Shown here: piece by piece, positions 8,728-17,255 of the stretch | Position numbering within the stretch: the first letter of the stretch is position 1 | Layout of the letters: the number at the start of each line of letters is the position of its first letter | Source of the DNA: Desulfobacteraceae bacterium | GTDB taxonomy: Bacteria > Desulfobacterota > Desulfobacteria > Desulfobacterales > SKZT01 | DNA length: 35,561 bases | Direction of reading: 5' to 3' | Assembly: GCA_007127235.1 (NCBI GenBank) | Contig: SKZT01000231.1 | Coordinates: 1-35,561, forward strand | Translations under genes and position numbers: made by a program | The notes under the pieces: model-generated | What the model was told of the DNA's origin: nothing | Seen by the model: only the letters and a program-made list of their open reading frames with translations | Databases searched by the model: none

Positions 8728-9486
8728 TTACTTCATTCCCCGTTGTTTCTTAATCTTCTCATAGGCATCCTGAATTTTGTGAAATTTTTCCTGAGCAAAA
8801 GCCGTGAACTCTTCGGGTAAACCTTTTGCGGCGATCGCATCAGGATGAAATTCCCGTACCAGTTTTCGATAGCGGCTTTTTATATGCTCATCGGAATCAT
8901 CAGGAGAACAACCGAGAACGGCATAGTAATGATCATTCGTGCTGACATAGCGGGATTTGATATTTTGATATTGTTGTTCGCTAAATCGAAAAATCTTTGC
9001 TGCTAAAATCAGTAAATCTTCTTCACTTTTTTTCAATTTTCCGTGGACTGTGGAAACTTTAAAAAGAAGATCCAGCATAAATTCAAGAAGCTGAAGTCTG
9101 TGACGAAAATGAGAATAAAATTGGAATGCATAATCCTGAAATGATTGAGGGGCATTCAATGCTGTATTGAAAATGTTAACTGCGATCCGGCGGCTTTGTT
9201 GATCCAGGTTGAGATCATGAAGCATGATTTTTTCAATTGAAGCCAGCTCTTCTCTGGTGACTTGTCCGTCTGCCCTCACCAGCTTCGCCAGCATGGAAAA
9301 GGCGGCCACAAAAAATGTCAATTGGGCTTTTTCGCCCTCTGATAAACGGATCTTACCGGTGGGCTGATATTCAAGCTCTGAGCTTTTATCATAAGCATGC
9401 CCGAATATGGCTCCGGCCACCGCTCCAAGGGGTCCTCCCATGGCAAAACCGATAGTGCCGCCCACAATTTTTCCCATCCACCCCAT
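8728..9486 (-). CDS. djlA: DjlA-like co-chaperone: Gly-rich membrane segment, TerB-like domain, C-terminal J domain
   Basis: GGTIGFAMGGPLGAVAGAIFGHAYD; TerB-like FFVAAFSMLAKLVRADGQVTREELA; J domain YYAVLGCSPDDSDEHIKSRYRKLVREFHPD. Confidence 0.85.
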   Translation of the reverse strand: MGWMGKIVGGTIGFAMGGPLGAVAGAIFGHAYDKSSELEYQPTGKIRLSEGEKAQLTFFVAAFSMLAKLVRADGQVTREELASIEKIMLHDLNLDQQSRRIAVNIFNTALNAPQSFQDYAFQFYSHFRHRLQLLEFMLDLLFKVSTVHGKLKKSEEDLLILAAKIFRFSEQQYQNIKSRYVSTNDHYYAVLGCSPDDSDEHIKSRYRKLVREFHPDAIAAKGLPEEFTAFAQEKFHKIQDAYEKIKKQRGMK

Positions 9487-9754
9487 TTAACAAGTCTCCT
9501 GATCAGGCTAATCTAAGCAAATCAGAAATGTAATATAAACATCCCTTTTTTTCAATAGCATTTGTCGAACGCGAGCTTGTGATGATAAATTTAAACTTTA
9601 GGGACGTGGCAAGAAATATTTGTTTCTACCCTCTAAAGCCGCTTGCATTTTGCATTAAAATATTTATACTGCATAGCACAAACAGGATTGTATAAGCGCG
9701 TATTCAGCGTTTCATAGTTCCCTAACAAGACCCACAGATAATAGAGGAGAGAGT

Positions 9755-11086
9755 ATGCACCATAACGCTTTTTTCGTAAAAGCTTCAAACATAAATGAGC
9801 CTGCTGAAACAGCGGATTCATCATCTGTAAATATCCAGGACGACGATGAACCTCCAAGTAGTTGTCCCACATCGCAAATATTGTCTGCTGTTGAGCAAAA
9901 AGCCTCTGAGCACAGGAAAAAAAAAGATCCTGTTTTAGTTTTTCCCAGAACACGTATTGCACCTACCAGCAACGTAACCCGTGCTTTTCGAAAAAAACAT
10001 TACCCTGAAATCAGCAACAAATTATGGAACGACTGGTATTGGCAAGTCAGCCATCGGATTAGAAGCAAACAACAACTTTCAGCAATGCTTTCTTTGACCG
10101 GAGAAGAAACTGCTGCTTTTGAAAATAAGGAACGATTATTACCCATCAGCGTCACTCCCTATTACATGAGTCTTTTGTCTGAAAATGACCCTGACCAGCC
10201 CCTTCGTCGAACGGTAATTCCAATGCCCCAGGAGTTGATAAGGTCTTTCGGTGAGGAAGATGACCCTCTTGGTGAAGAAAAACAAAGCCCGGTCCCGGGG
10301 CTGGTGCATCGATATCCGGATCGGGTACTATTTATGGTTAACGATTTTTGTTCCACCTACTGTCGATATTGCACACGATCAAGGGTTGTTGGCCATGGAG
10401 AACTACAGGCCAATCATTTGTATCTGGAAAAAGCTCTTGATTATATCCGCCAGACAGCCACAATTCGTGATGTGCTCCTCTCCGGAGGTGATCCTTTGAC
10501 ATTGAGTGATGATCGGTTGAACTGGATTTTGACCCGATTGCGGCAGATTCCCCACGTGGAAATTATCAGAATCGGCACCAAGATTCCCGCTGTGTTGCCT
10601 CAAAGAGTAACATCACAACTAATCCGTTTGCTGCGTCGACATCATCCTTTGTGGATGAGTCTTCATTTTGTTCATCCAGATGAATGTACCCCTGAGGCTT
10701 ATCGCGCCTGTGGCATTTTGGCCGATGGCGGAATTCCCCTCGGATCTCAAACAGTCTTACTCAAAGGGATCAACGACAATATAGAGACAATGACAGAACT
10801 TTTTCATCATATGATGAAAATGCGGATTCGTCCTTATTACCTTTACCAGTGCGATCCCATTACCGGTTCCGCTCATTTCCGAACACCCATCGAAAAAGGA
10901 TTAGAAATAATTCGCGGTTTAAGAGGTTTTACCAGCGGTTATGCGGTTCCTACCTACGTTGTAGATGCTCCCGGCGGCGGAGGGAAAATCCCGTTGATGC
11001 CCAACTATTTCTTAGGGCGCAAAAACGATTCAATTCTTTTAAAAAATTTTAAAGACGGGTTGTACCAATATCCGGACAGCCCATGA
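9755..11086 (+). CDS. kamA: KamA-family radical SAM aminomutase, likely lysine 2,3-aminomutase
   Basis: CSTYCRYCTRSR (CxxxCxxC); YQCDPITGSAHFRTPIEKGLEIIRGLRGFTSGYAVPTYVVDAPGGGGKIPLMPNY, including the GGGGK PLP-lysine region. Confidence 0.93.
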   Translation: MHHNAFFVKASNINEPAETADSSSVNIQDDDEPPSSCPTSQILSAVEQKASEHRKKKDPVLVFPRTRIAPTSNVTRAFRKKHYPEISNKLWNDWYWQVSHRIRSKQQLSAMLSLTGEETAAFENKERLLPISVTPYYMSLLSENDPDQPLRRTVIPMPQELIRSFGEEDDPLGEEKQSPVPGLVHRYPDRVLFMVNDFCSTYCRYCTRSRVVGHGELQANHLYLEKALDYIRQTATIRDVLLSGGDPLTLSDDRLNWILTRLRQIPHVEIIRIGTKIPAVLPQRVTSQLIRLLRRHHPLWMSLHFVHPDECTPEAYRACGILADGGIPLGSQTVLLKGINDNIETMTELFHHMMKMRIRPYYLYQCDPITGSAHFRTPIEKGLEIIRGLRGFTSGYAVPTYVVDAPGGGGKIPLMPNYFLGRKNDSILLKNFKDGLYQYPDSP

Positions 11087-11223
11087 GAAAACACTCTTTT
11101 CTAAGGTTTCGGGATATGTTGTAATTTTCACCCCGACAAGGGACATGTGCCTCGAAACTCCCGAAACATTATTGATTAAAATCTTTCTTAGGTGCCCACC
11201 ACCTTGCAGGGGAGACGGAATAA

Positions 11224-12255
11224 ATGACAACTATCGGTTTAACTTACGATTTGCGATCAGAGTACCTTGCCATGGGCTATAGTATGGATGAAACTGCTGA
11301 ATTTGATCAGGACGAAACCATTGTGGCCATTGAAACTGCTTTACAGCATCTGGGTTTTGAAACTGACCGGATCGGTAATGCCGGTCAGTTGATGAAACGG
11401 CTGGTTCAGGGTTGCAGATGGAGCCTGGTCTTCAATATTGCGGAAGGGCTTTATGGTTTTGGAAGAGAGGCACTGGTTCCGTCTATGCTGGATGCATACC
11501 AAATTCCCTACACTTTTTCCGACCCAATGGTTATGGCACTTACCTTACATAAGGCCATGACAAAACATGTGCTCCGGGATCTGGGTATTCCCACCCCTGA
11601 TTTTTTTCTGGTAGAAACAACAGATGATATTGAAAAGGTCAGGCTTCCTTTTCCTCTTTTTGCGAAACCTGTATCCGAAGGAACCGGAAAAGGTATTTCA
11701 TCTATATCCAAAATTAACAATCACACTGAGCTTTTTGTGGTATGCAACAGGCTCTTATCCGAGTTTAACCAACCGGTATTGCTTGAGAAGTTTCTACCGG
11801 GTCGTGAGTTTACTGTGGGTCTTTTCAAAACAGGAAAAGAAGCTGAGGCCATCGGAGCCATGGAAATTTTTCTGAAAAATGAAAGAGACTCAGATGCCTA
11901 TTCTTTGCAGAACAAAGAACATTATGAGAGCTTTGTAGAATACCGTCTTGCAAATGATTCCACTGCAGAGAAAGCCAAAAAGATCGCTCTGGCGGCATGG
12001 CGTGGACTTGGATGCCGGGATGCTGGAAGAATCGATCTTCGGGTAGATGACCAGGGCGTGCCAAATTTCATTGAAGTCAACCCCTTGGCAGGTATTCGCC
12101 CAGTTCATTCAGATTTATGTATCTTATGCAATTTTTTGGGGATATCTTATATTGAAATGATCGCTGTCATTGTCGATTCAGCCATGATGCGAACAAAGAA
12201 AAAAATGCGTTACGAAAATCAAAAAGGGTTGGGAAATTATAAACTGGCCAGCTGA
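11224..12255 (+). CDS. ATP-grasp ligase of D-Ala-D-Ala ligase type
   Basis: LVFNIAEGLYGFGREALVPSMLDAYQIPYTFSD; FAKPVSEGTGKGIS; AGRIDLRVDDQGVPNFIEVNPLAG. Confidence 0.9.
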   Translation: MTTIGLTYDLRSEYLAMGYSMDETAEFDQDETIVAIETALQHLGFETDRIGNAGQLMKRLVQGCRWSLVFNIAEGLYGFGREALVPSMLDAYQIPYTFSDPMVMALTLHKAMTKHVLRDLGIPTPDFFLVETTDDIEKVRLPFPLFAKPVSEGTGKGISSISKINNHTELFVVCNRLLSEFNQPVLLEKFLPGREFTVGLFKTGKEAEAIGAMEIFLKNERDSDAYSLQNKEHYESFVEYRLANDSTAEKAKKIALAAWRGLGCRDAGRIDLRVDDQGVPNFIEVNPLAGIRPVHSDLCILCNFLGISYIEMIAVIVDSAMMRTKKKMRYENQKGLGNYKLAS

Positions 12256-12284
12256 TTTTCAGAATCACAAATGGAGATTGCATC

Positions 12285-13841
12285 ATGCGCATTGCTGTGA
12301 TCCACAACGCAGTTATAAATAAGGACTCTCCGGATGAACGCGATGTTCTGATTCAGGCGGACTCGATTGGTCAAGCTCTCATTTCTTTAGGCCATAAGGT
12401 GCAAACCATTGCCTGTGGTCTTGACTTGAACGATATTTTGAGTCGCATAAGAAAAATGGATGCCGAAATTGTTTTCAACTTGGTTGAGTCCCTGGAAAAC
12501 CGCGGAAGGCTTATTCATTTGGTTCCCTCTTTGCTCGACACCATGGCTATACCATATACGGGAGCATCGGCAGAGTCCATGTTTATGACCTCCAACAAGG
12601 TTTTAGCCAAAGAACGGATGGAACAATTTGATTTGCCAACACCTTCGTGGATAGGACCTTATCCCAAAGCCCACCCATACCGGAACAATTTTCTTTCCTC
12701 TGAAAACCAATCCCAATGCTGGATTATCAAGTCTGTATGGGAACATGCATCTGTCGGACTGGATAAAAATAGCATTATAAAAGCTTCTGATTCGCAAATC
12801 ATTTCCGAGACCCTGAAAAATAGAGTCAATCAATTAGGCGGATCCTGCTTTGCTGAGCGTTTTATCGATGGACGTGAGTTTAATCTCTCGCTGTTATCAG
12901 GACCTGATGGACTCCTTGTTTTGCCGGTGGCTGAAATTTTGTTTGACGGATATGGTCATGAAAAACACCGGATTGTCGATTATCGGGCCAAATGGGACGA
13001 ATCCTCTTTTGAATATCACCATACACCACGCACCTTTTTATTTGATAAGGAAGATGCCACATTAATTTCACATCTCAAAAACCTTGCTGTTCGATGCTGG
13101 GAAGTTTTTGGTTTGCAAGGGTATGCCCGTATTGATTTTCGGGTGGATATTAACGGACAACCCTGGATTCTTGAAGTAAACGCAAACCCATGCTTATCTC
13201 CTGATGCCGGTTTTGCCGCAGGTGCTAAACAGGCCGGCATTAGCTATCGCGAGGTGGTCGAGCAAATTGTTAAAGCTGCCCTTGGTCATTTTTTTAAGGG
13301 ATTGACAGAATCAAGCCCCAAAAGGATTAAAAAGTATCCTGATGACTCCGGTCCGATCCATGCTTTGAATTTCCGTTACGAGATTGAGAAAAAAGATTGT
13401 GAAAGGGTTCGACGAATGCTCAACAACACCGGTTTTTTTTCTTCCGCAGAAATACGCGTAGCCGCTGAACTGGTTGGAGAAAGCTTTGCAAAAGGTCTCC
13501 AGAGCTGTTACCGGTTTATCATGGCTGAGCAATATGGTCGTCTTGCCGGATTTACCTGCTATGGTCCCACACCATGCACAGAAGCAAACTATGATCTTTA
13601 CTGGATTGCAGTTCACCCGGATTTTCAGAGGCAAGGATTAGGACAAAAACTGCTTAAGGAAACAGAGGACTTGATAAAAGCGGATGGTGGTAAACGCCTT
13701 TACGTTGACACGTCCCAAAAACCACAATATGGGGGCACCCGGGCTTTTTATGAAAGTAAAGGGTATCGCCTGGAAGCGGTATTGGATGATTTTTACAGAC
13801 CGGGTGAAGGTAAAGCAATTTATTGTAAAAGGCTCCTGTAA
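12285..13841 (+). CDS. fusion: ATP-grasp (D-Ala-D-Ala ligase-like) + GNAT acetyltransferase
   Basis: ATP-grasp: IVFNLVESLENRGRLIHLVPSLLDTMAIPYTGASAESM, GYARIDFRVDINGQPWILEVNANPCLSPDAG; GNAT: LYWIAVHPDFQRQGLGQKLLKETEDLIKADGGKRLYVDTSQ...TRAFYESKGY. Confidence 0.92.
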   Translation: MRIAVIHNAVINKDSPDERDVLIQADSIGQALISLGHKVQTIACGLDLNDILSRIRKMDAEIVFNLVESLENRGRLIHLVPSLLDTMAIPYTGASAESMFMTSNKVLAKERMEQFDLPTPSWIGPYPKAHPYRNNFLSSENQSQCWIIKSVWEHASVGLDKNSIIKASDSQIISETLKNRVNQLGGSCFAERFIDGREFNLSLLSGPDGLLVLPVAEILFDGYGHEKHRIVDYRAKWDESSFEYHHTPRTFLFDKEDATLISHLKNLAVRCWEVFGLQGYARIDFRVDINGQPWILEVNANPCLSPDAGFAAGAKQAGISYREVVEQIVKAALGHFFKGLTESSPKRIKKYPDDSGPIHALNFRYEIEKKDCERVRRMLNNTGFFSSAEIRVAAELVGESFAKGLQSCYRFIMAEQYGRLAGFTCYGPTPCTEANYDLYWIAVHPDFQRQGLGQKLLKETEDLIKADGGKRLYVDTSQKPQYGGTRAFYESKGYRLEAVLDDFYRPGEGKAIYCKRLL

Positions 13842-13895
13842 TGAGTTTTCAGGCCGATTTATTGGCAATTTTCGTTACAGCAAAAGGCCTAAGTA

Positions 13896-14024
13896 GTGTC
13901 TGTCCGAAAACTCTGTTTCTCCCTCTCCCTTTGGGGGAGGGTCGGGGTGGGGGTGAATGATATCAGGAGGTTACCTTTCCCTCCCCCAACCTCTCCCGGA
14001 GGGAGAGGAGTTTTCGGACAGGCT
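13896..14024 (+). mobile_element. MITE-like non-coding element, copy 1 (~129 bp)
   Basis: Terminal inverted repeats TGTCCGAAAACTC / GAGTTTTCGGACA; flanked by 7-bp direct repeat CTAAGTA (13889-13895, 14025-14031); ~85-90% similar by eye to reverse complement of 16945-17072. Confidence 0.8.
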
Positions 14025-14237
14025 CTAAGTATTTTTTCTTGACGATAAAAACTGAAGATTGATAAACAGAGCCATGGGAATAGCATTTTGCTATTTCCCG
14101 TATTTGGGATTATGATGGGGGTGAAAATTTGAAAGCAAGAGAAGGCAGAATCGGCCGGATTTTTATAATACGCTTGGAAGACGGTCATGTTATAATGGCT
14201 TGTTCAGAATGGCTGAAGCCCGAAATACGGAGTTGCA

Positions 14238-15356
14238 TTGATCAAAGAACAACCATCAGGTGCTGAAGAAGTTGCACTCAGAGAACGCGTAAAGGAGCTG
14301 TCTTGTCTTTACGGCATTGCTCGGATAGTCGCACGGCATGACCTGTCCCTTGAAGAAATCCTTCAGTGTATCGTCGATCAGCTTCCCCAGGCATGGCAGT
14401 ATCCCGAAATCGCCTTTGCCAGGATTTTCTTGGACGAGCAGTCATATACGAGTCCCGGTTTCCGGGGTAGTTCCCACAGGCTCAAGTCGGCTGTCATCGT
14501 GGACGGCAGGATTAGAGGAACTGTCGAGGTATGCTATCCCGAGGAAAACCTCAAACTGGATAAAGGCTCTTTTTTGAAAGAGGAAAAGAAGCTTATTGAA
14601 GCAGTGGCAAGGGAGGTGGCGTTTGTTGTGGGGGGACGAGAGGCCGAAATGAACAGAGCAAAGCTAAACGAACAGCTTCAGCATGCCGAGCGTCTTGCCA
14701 CTATAGGGATCCTCTCAGCGGGGGTAGCCCATGAACTCAATGAGCCATTGGGCAGCATTCTGGGTTATGCCCAGCTGGCAAAGAAGTCCCCCGGGCTTCC
14801 CCAACAGGCAAGTCATGATATTGAAAAGATCGAAATAGCCTCCTTGCACGCCCGAGAAATAATTCGGAACCTTCTTTTGTTTGCGCGGCAGACAAATTCA
14901 CAGAAAAAAACGGTCAACCTCAATGACGTTGTTAGGGAAGGACTTTATTTTTTTTCTTCCCGTTGTGAAAAATTCGGGGTGGATCTTGTTCACCTGCTCG
15001 ATCCGTGTCTTCCGGACATAAACGCCGATTTTGCGCAGATGAATCAGGTACTGGTCAACCTCGTGGTGAATGCTCTTCAGGCAATGCCGGACGGAGGGCG
15101 GCTGATCCTGCAGACAAAAAGCTTTAAACACCGTGTCTCATTGATCGTGGAGGATACTGGATGGGGAATTTCTGAAGATGTACTGGAAAAATTATACATT
15201 CCTTTTTTCACAACCAAAGATGTGGGCGAGGGAACGGGGCTGGGGCTTCCCGTTGTCCATGGAATTGTAACGTCACACCATGGTTCTCTTAAGGTTAAGA
15301 GCACTGTCGGCCAGGGAACCCGCTTCGAGGTTCATCTGCCGGCATTGATATCATAA
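14238..15356 (+). CDS. sensor histidine kinase (N-terminal GAF-like region, HisKA, HATPase_c)
   Basis: TTG start; LSAGVAHELNEPLGSILGYAQLA H-box; NQVLVNLVVNALQAMPDGG N-box; GEGTGLGLPVVHGIV G-box. Confidence 0.92.
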   Translation: MIKEQPSGAEEVALRERVKELSCLYGIARIVARHDLSLEEILQCIVDQLPQAWQYPEIAFARIFLDEQSYTSPGFRGSSHRLKSAVIVDGRIRGTVEVCYPEENLKLDKGSFLKEEKKLIEAVAREVAFVVGGREAEMNRAKLNEQLQHAERLATIGILSAGVAHELNEPLGSILGYAQLAKKSPGLPQQASHDIEKIEIASLHAREIIRNLLLFARQTNSQKKTVNLNDVVREGLYFFSSRCEKFGVDLVHLLDPCLPDINADFAQMNQVLVNLVVNALQAMPDGGRLILQTKSFKHRVSLIVEDTGWGISEDVLEKLYIPFFTTKDVGEGTGLGLPVVHGIVTSHHGSLKVKSTVGQGTRFEVHLPALIS

Positions 15357-15380
15357 GCCTCGGAAATCAAAGATATCGTC

Positions 15381-16739
15381 ATGGTTTCACTATTGAAAAC
15401 AGCACGAATGCCGTCAGAAAAAGAACGTATACTGGTAGTTGATGACTCTCCTGAGACTCTCGAGGTGATTGAGCGAAACCTGATCTCGCATGGATACCTT
15501 GTTTATACTGCTTCCGGGGTTGCCGAGGCCATTAGACTCCTGGAAGAAACTCCGCTTGACCTGGTAATCACCGATTTTAAAATGCCCAAAATCAGTGGAA
15601 TCGACCTTGTGCGACACGTTCGGGAGAACTTCAGGGACACTCAAATCATCATGGTTACCGGTTATCCCTCTGTGAACAGCGCGGTTAAGGCCGTCAAGAT
15701 AGGGGCTGAAGCGTACCTTCCCAAACCGTTTACCGATGAGGAATTGTTATTGGTCGTGCGCAGGGCGCTAGAAAAGCTGACCATAAGAAAATTGGCAAAG
15801 GAAGCGCCGGAAACGGCCTCTCTTGCGCCGCACGGCATTATCGGAGAGTCCCCATCCATACGTAAGGTCCTTGCCGAAGTAAGCAAGGTTGCTCCCTCCT
15901 CTGCCACTGTTCTGATAACCGGAGAAAGTGGTACCGGAAAAGAACTGGTTGCCCGGGCAATCCACTACAACAGCCCGCGGGCATCCGCTCCTTTTGTGCC
16001 GGTCAATTGCGGGGGCATCCCGGAAGGTCTTCTGGAGAGCGAGCTTTTCGGCCATGTCAAAGGCGCATTTACCGGCGCAACCGGTGCCAGGGCCGGGTTC
16101 TTTCATGCAGCGGAAAGAGGCAGTCTCTTTCTCGATGAGGTCAGCGAGACCAGTTCTTACATGCAGGTCAAGCTGCTTCGGGCGCTCCAGGAAAAAGAGG
16201 TCTGCATGGTGGGATCAAGCCGTGCCCGCAAAGTGGACGTGAGATTTCTGGCAGCCACAAACAAGGACCTTCATTCCCTGGTCAGAAACGGCAGTTTTCG
16301 GGAGGACCTGTTTTATCGCCTCAATGTTATCACCATAAATATTCCTCCGTTACGGGAGCGGGGCGAAGATATTGTGCTGGTGGCCGGACACTTTGCAGCC
16401 CGGTTCGCCGCGGAAATGGGCAGAAAGATCCCTCATTTTTCCGATGAGGCTCTGCGGGTATTAAGGAGTTATTATTGGCCTGGAAACGTGCGTGAATTGG
16501 AAAATGTGATCCAGCACCTGGTGGTTATGTCTGAAAATGATGTTATAGATGTTCCCGAACTTCCTCCACTCATGCGCTTTTCAGCCTTGCGCAATCAGGG
16601 ATTCGACATGCCCCTTGCCCAAATGGAAGCCGAATATATCCGCAATGTGCTTGCCAGTGTGAACGGCAATATTACCCGGGCGGCACAGATTCTTGAAATT
16701 GACCGCAAGACTCTTCGTGCAAAGCTTAAAAAAAACTGA
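15381..16739 (+). CDS. sigma54-dependent response regulator (REC-AAA+-Fis HTH, NtrC type)
   Basis: REC: ILVVDDSPETLEVIERN, DLVITDFKMPKISGIDL, LPKPFTDEEL; AAA+: GESGTGKELVARAIH, ELFGHVKGAFTGATGAR; C-terminal ITRAAQILEIDRKTLRAKLKK. Confidence 0.95.
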   Translation: MVSLLKTARMPSEKERILVVDDSPETLEVIERNLISHGYLVYTASGVAEAIRLLEETPLDLVITDFKMPKISGIDLVRHVRENFRDTQIIMVTGYPSVNSAVKAVKIGAEAYLPKPFTDEELLLVVRRALEKLTIRKLAKEAPETASLAPHGIIGESPSIRKVLAEVSKVAPSSATVLITGESGTGKELVARAIHYNSPRASAPFVPVNCGGIPEGLLESELFGHVKGAFTGATGARAGFFHAAERGSLFLDEVSETSSYMQVKLLRALQEKEVCMVGSSRARKVDVRFLAATNKDLHSLVRNGSFREDLFYRLNVITINIPPLRERGEDIVLVAGHFAARFAAEMGRKIPHFSDEALRVLRSYYWPGNVRELENVIQHLVVMSENDVIDVPELPPLMRFSALRNQGFDMPLAQMEAEYIRNVLASVNGNITRAAQILEIDRKTLRAKLKKN

Positions 16740-16814
16740 TCGTTCTGTTTGATTCCATTTTTACCGGGGAAATATTCCCCAGTGGTGACAAATTCCCCAC
16801 CTAATTTCAAGTTG

Positions 16815-16863
16815 TGCGATTTCATACCGGGAAAGTTCCTCAACGTCATTCCGGCGAAAGCCG
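16815..16863 (+). repeat. dispersed repeat copy B
   Basis: tgcgatttcataccgggaaagttcctcaacgtcattccggcgaaagccggg; similar to 4921 and 31562 copies. Confidence 0.5.
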
Positions 16864-16944
16864 GGCACGAAGTGAAGCTTTTCAGCGCTATTCTGAAGTT
16901 TTCCCCGAACTTTTCGAGAACCTGCCTTTTATCACATAAATATT

Positions 16945-17072
16945 CCCTGTCCGGAAACTCCTCTCCCTCTGGGAGGGGCTGGGGGAGGGAAAGATAACCT
17001 CCTGATATCATTCACCCCCATCCCGGCCCTCCACCAAAGGGAGAGGGAGTATAGGAGTTTCCGGACAGGCAC
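16945..17072 (-). mobile_element. MITE-like non-coding element, copy 2 (~128 bp, opposite orientation to copy 1)
   Basis: 16-bp perfect terminal inverted repeat CCTGTCCGGAAACTCC / GGAGTTTCCGGACAGG; flanked by 8-bp direct repeat TAAATATT (16937-16944, 17073-17080). Confidence 0.83.
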
Positions 17073-17172
17073 TAAATATTTCCTGAACTGCCGGTTTTGG
17101 TCCAGCACTTGCAAATAATCGATTCTATAAAAGATATACCGGTGCGGCATTTATGCAGCATGATGTTTTGCC

Positions 17173-17191
17173 CCGGGATGTAACATCCCGG
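17173..17191. promoter_or_regulatory. hairpin/palindrome CCGGGATG-TAA-CATCCCGG upstream of redox operon
   Basis: Perfect 8-bp inverted repeat 65 bp upstream of the first operon gene; regulatory role inferred. Confidence 0.4.
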
Positions 17192-17255
17192 TTTAAACTA
17201 AGGTGCCTGGAAGTCTGTAGACAACCTGGCATAACGCTTATCAAGGAGGTTTGCC

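Noticed and set aside
11106-11167. GTTTCGGG...CCCGAAAC inverted repeat between kamA and the first ATP-grasp gene, considered as riboswitch or attenuator
   Set aside because: Only 8-bp arms across a 46-nt spacer without a T-run or recognised fold; insufficient evidence.
17230-17245. Possible sigma54 -24/-12 promoter (TGGCATAACGCTTAT) upstream of the redox operon
   Set aside because: Lacks the required GC at correct spacing from GG; too weak despite the sigma54 regulator next door.
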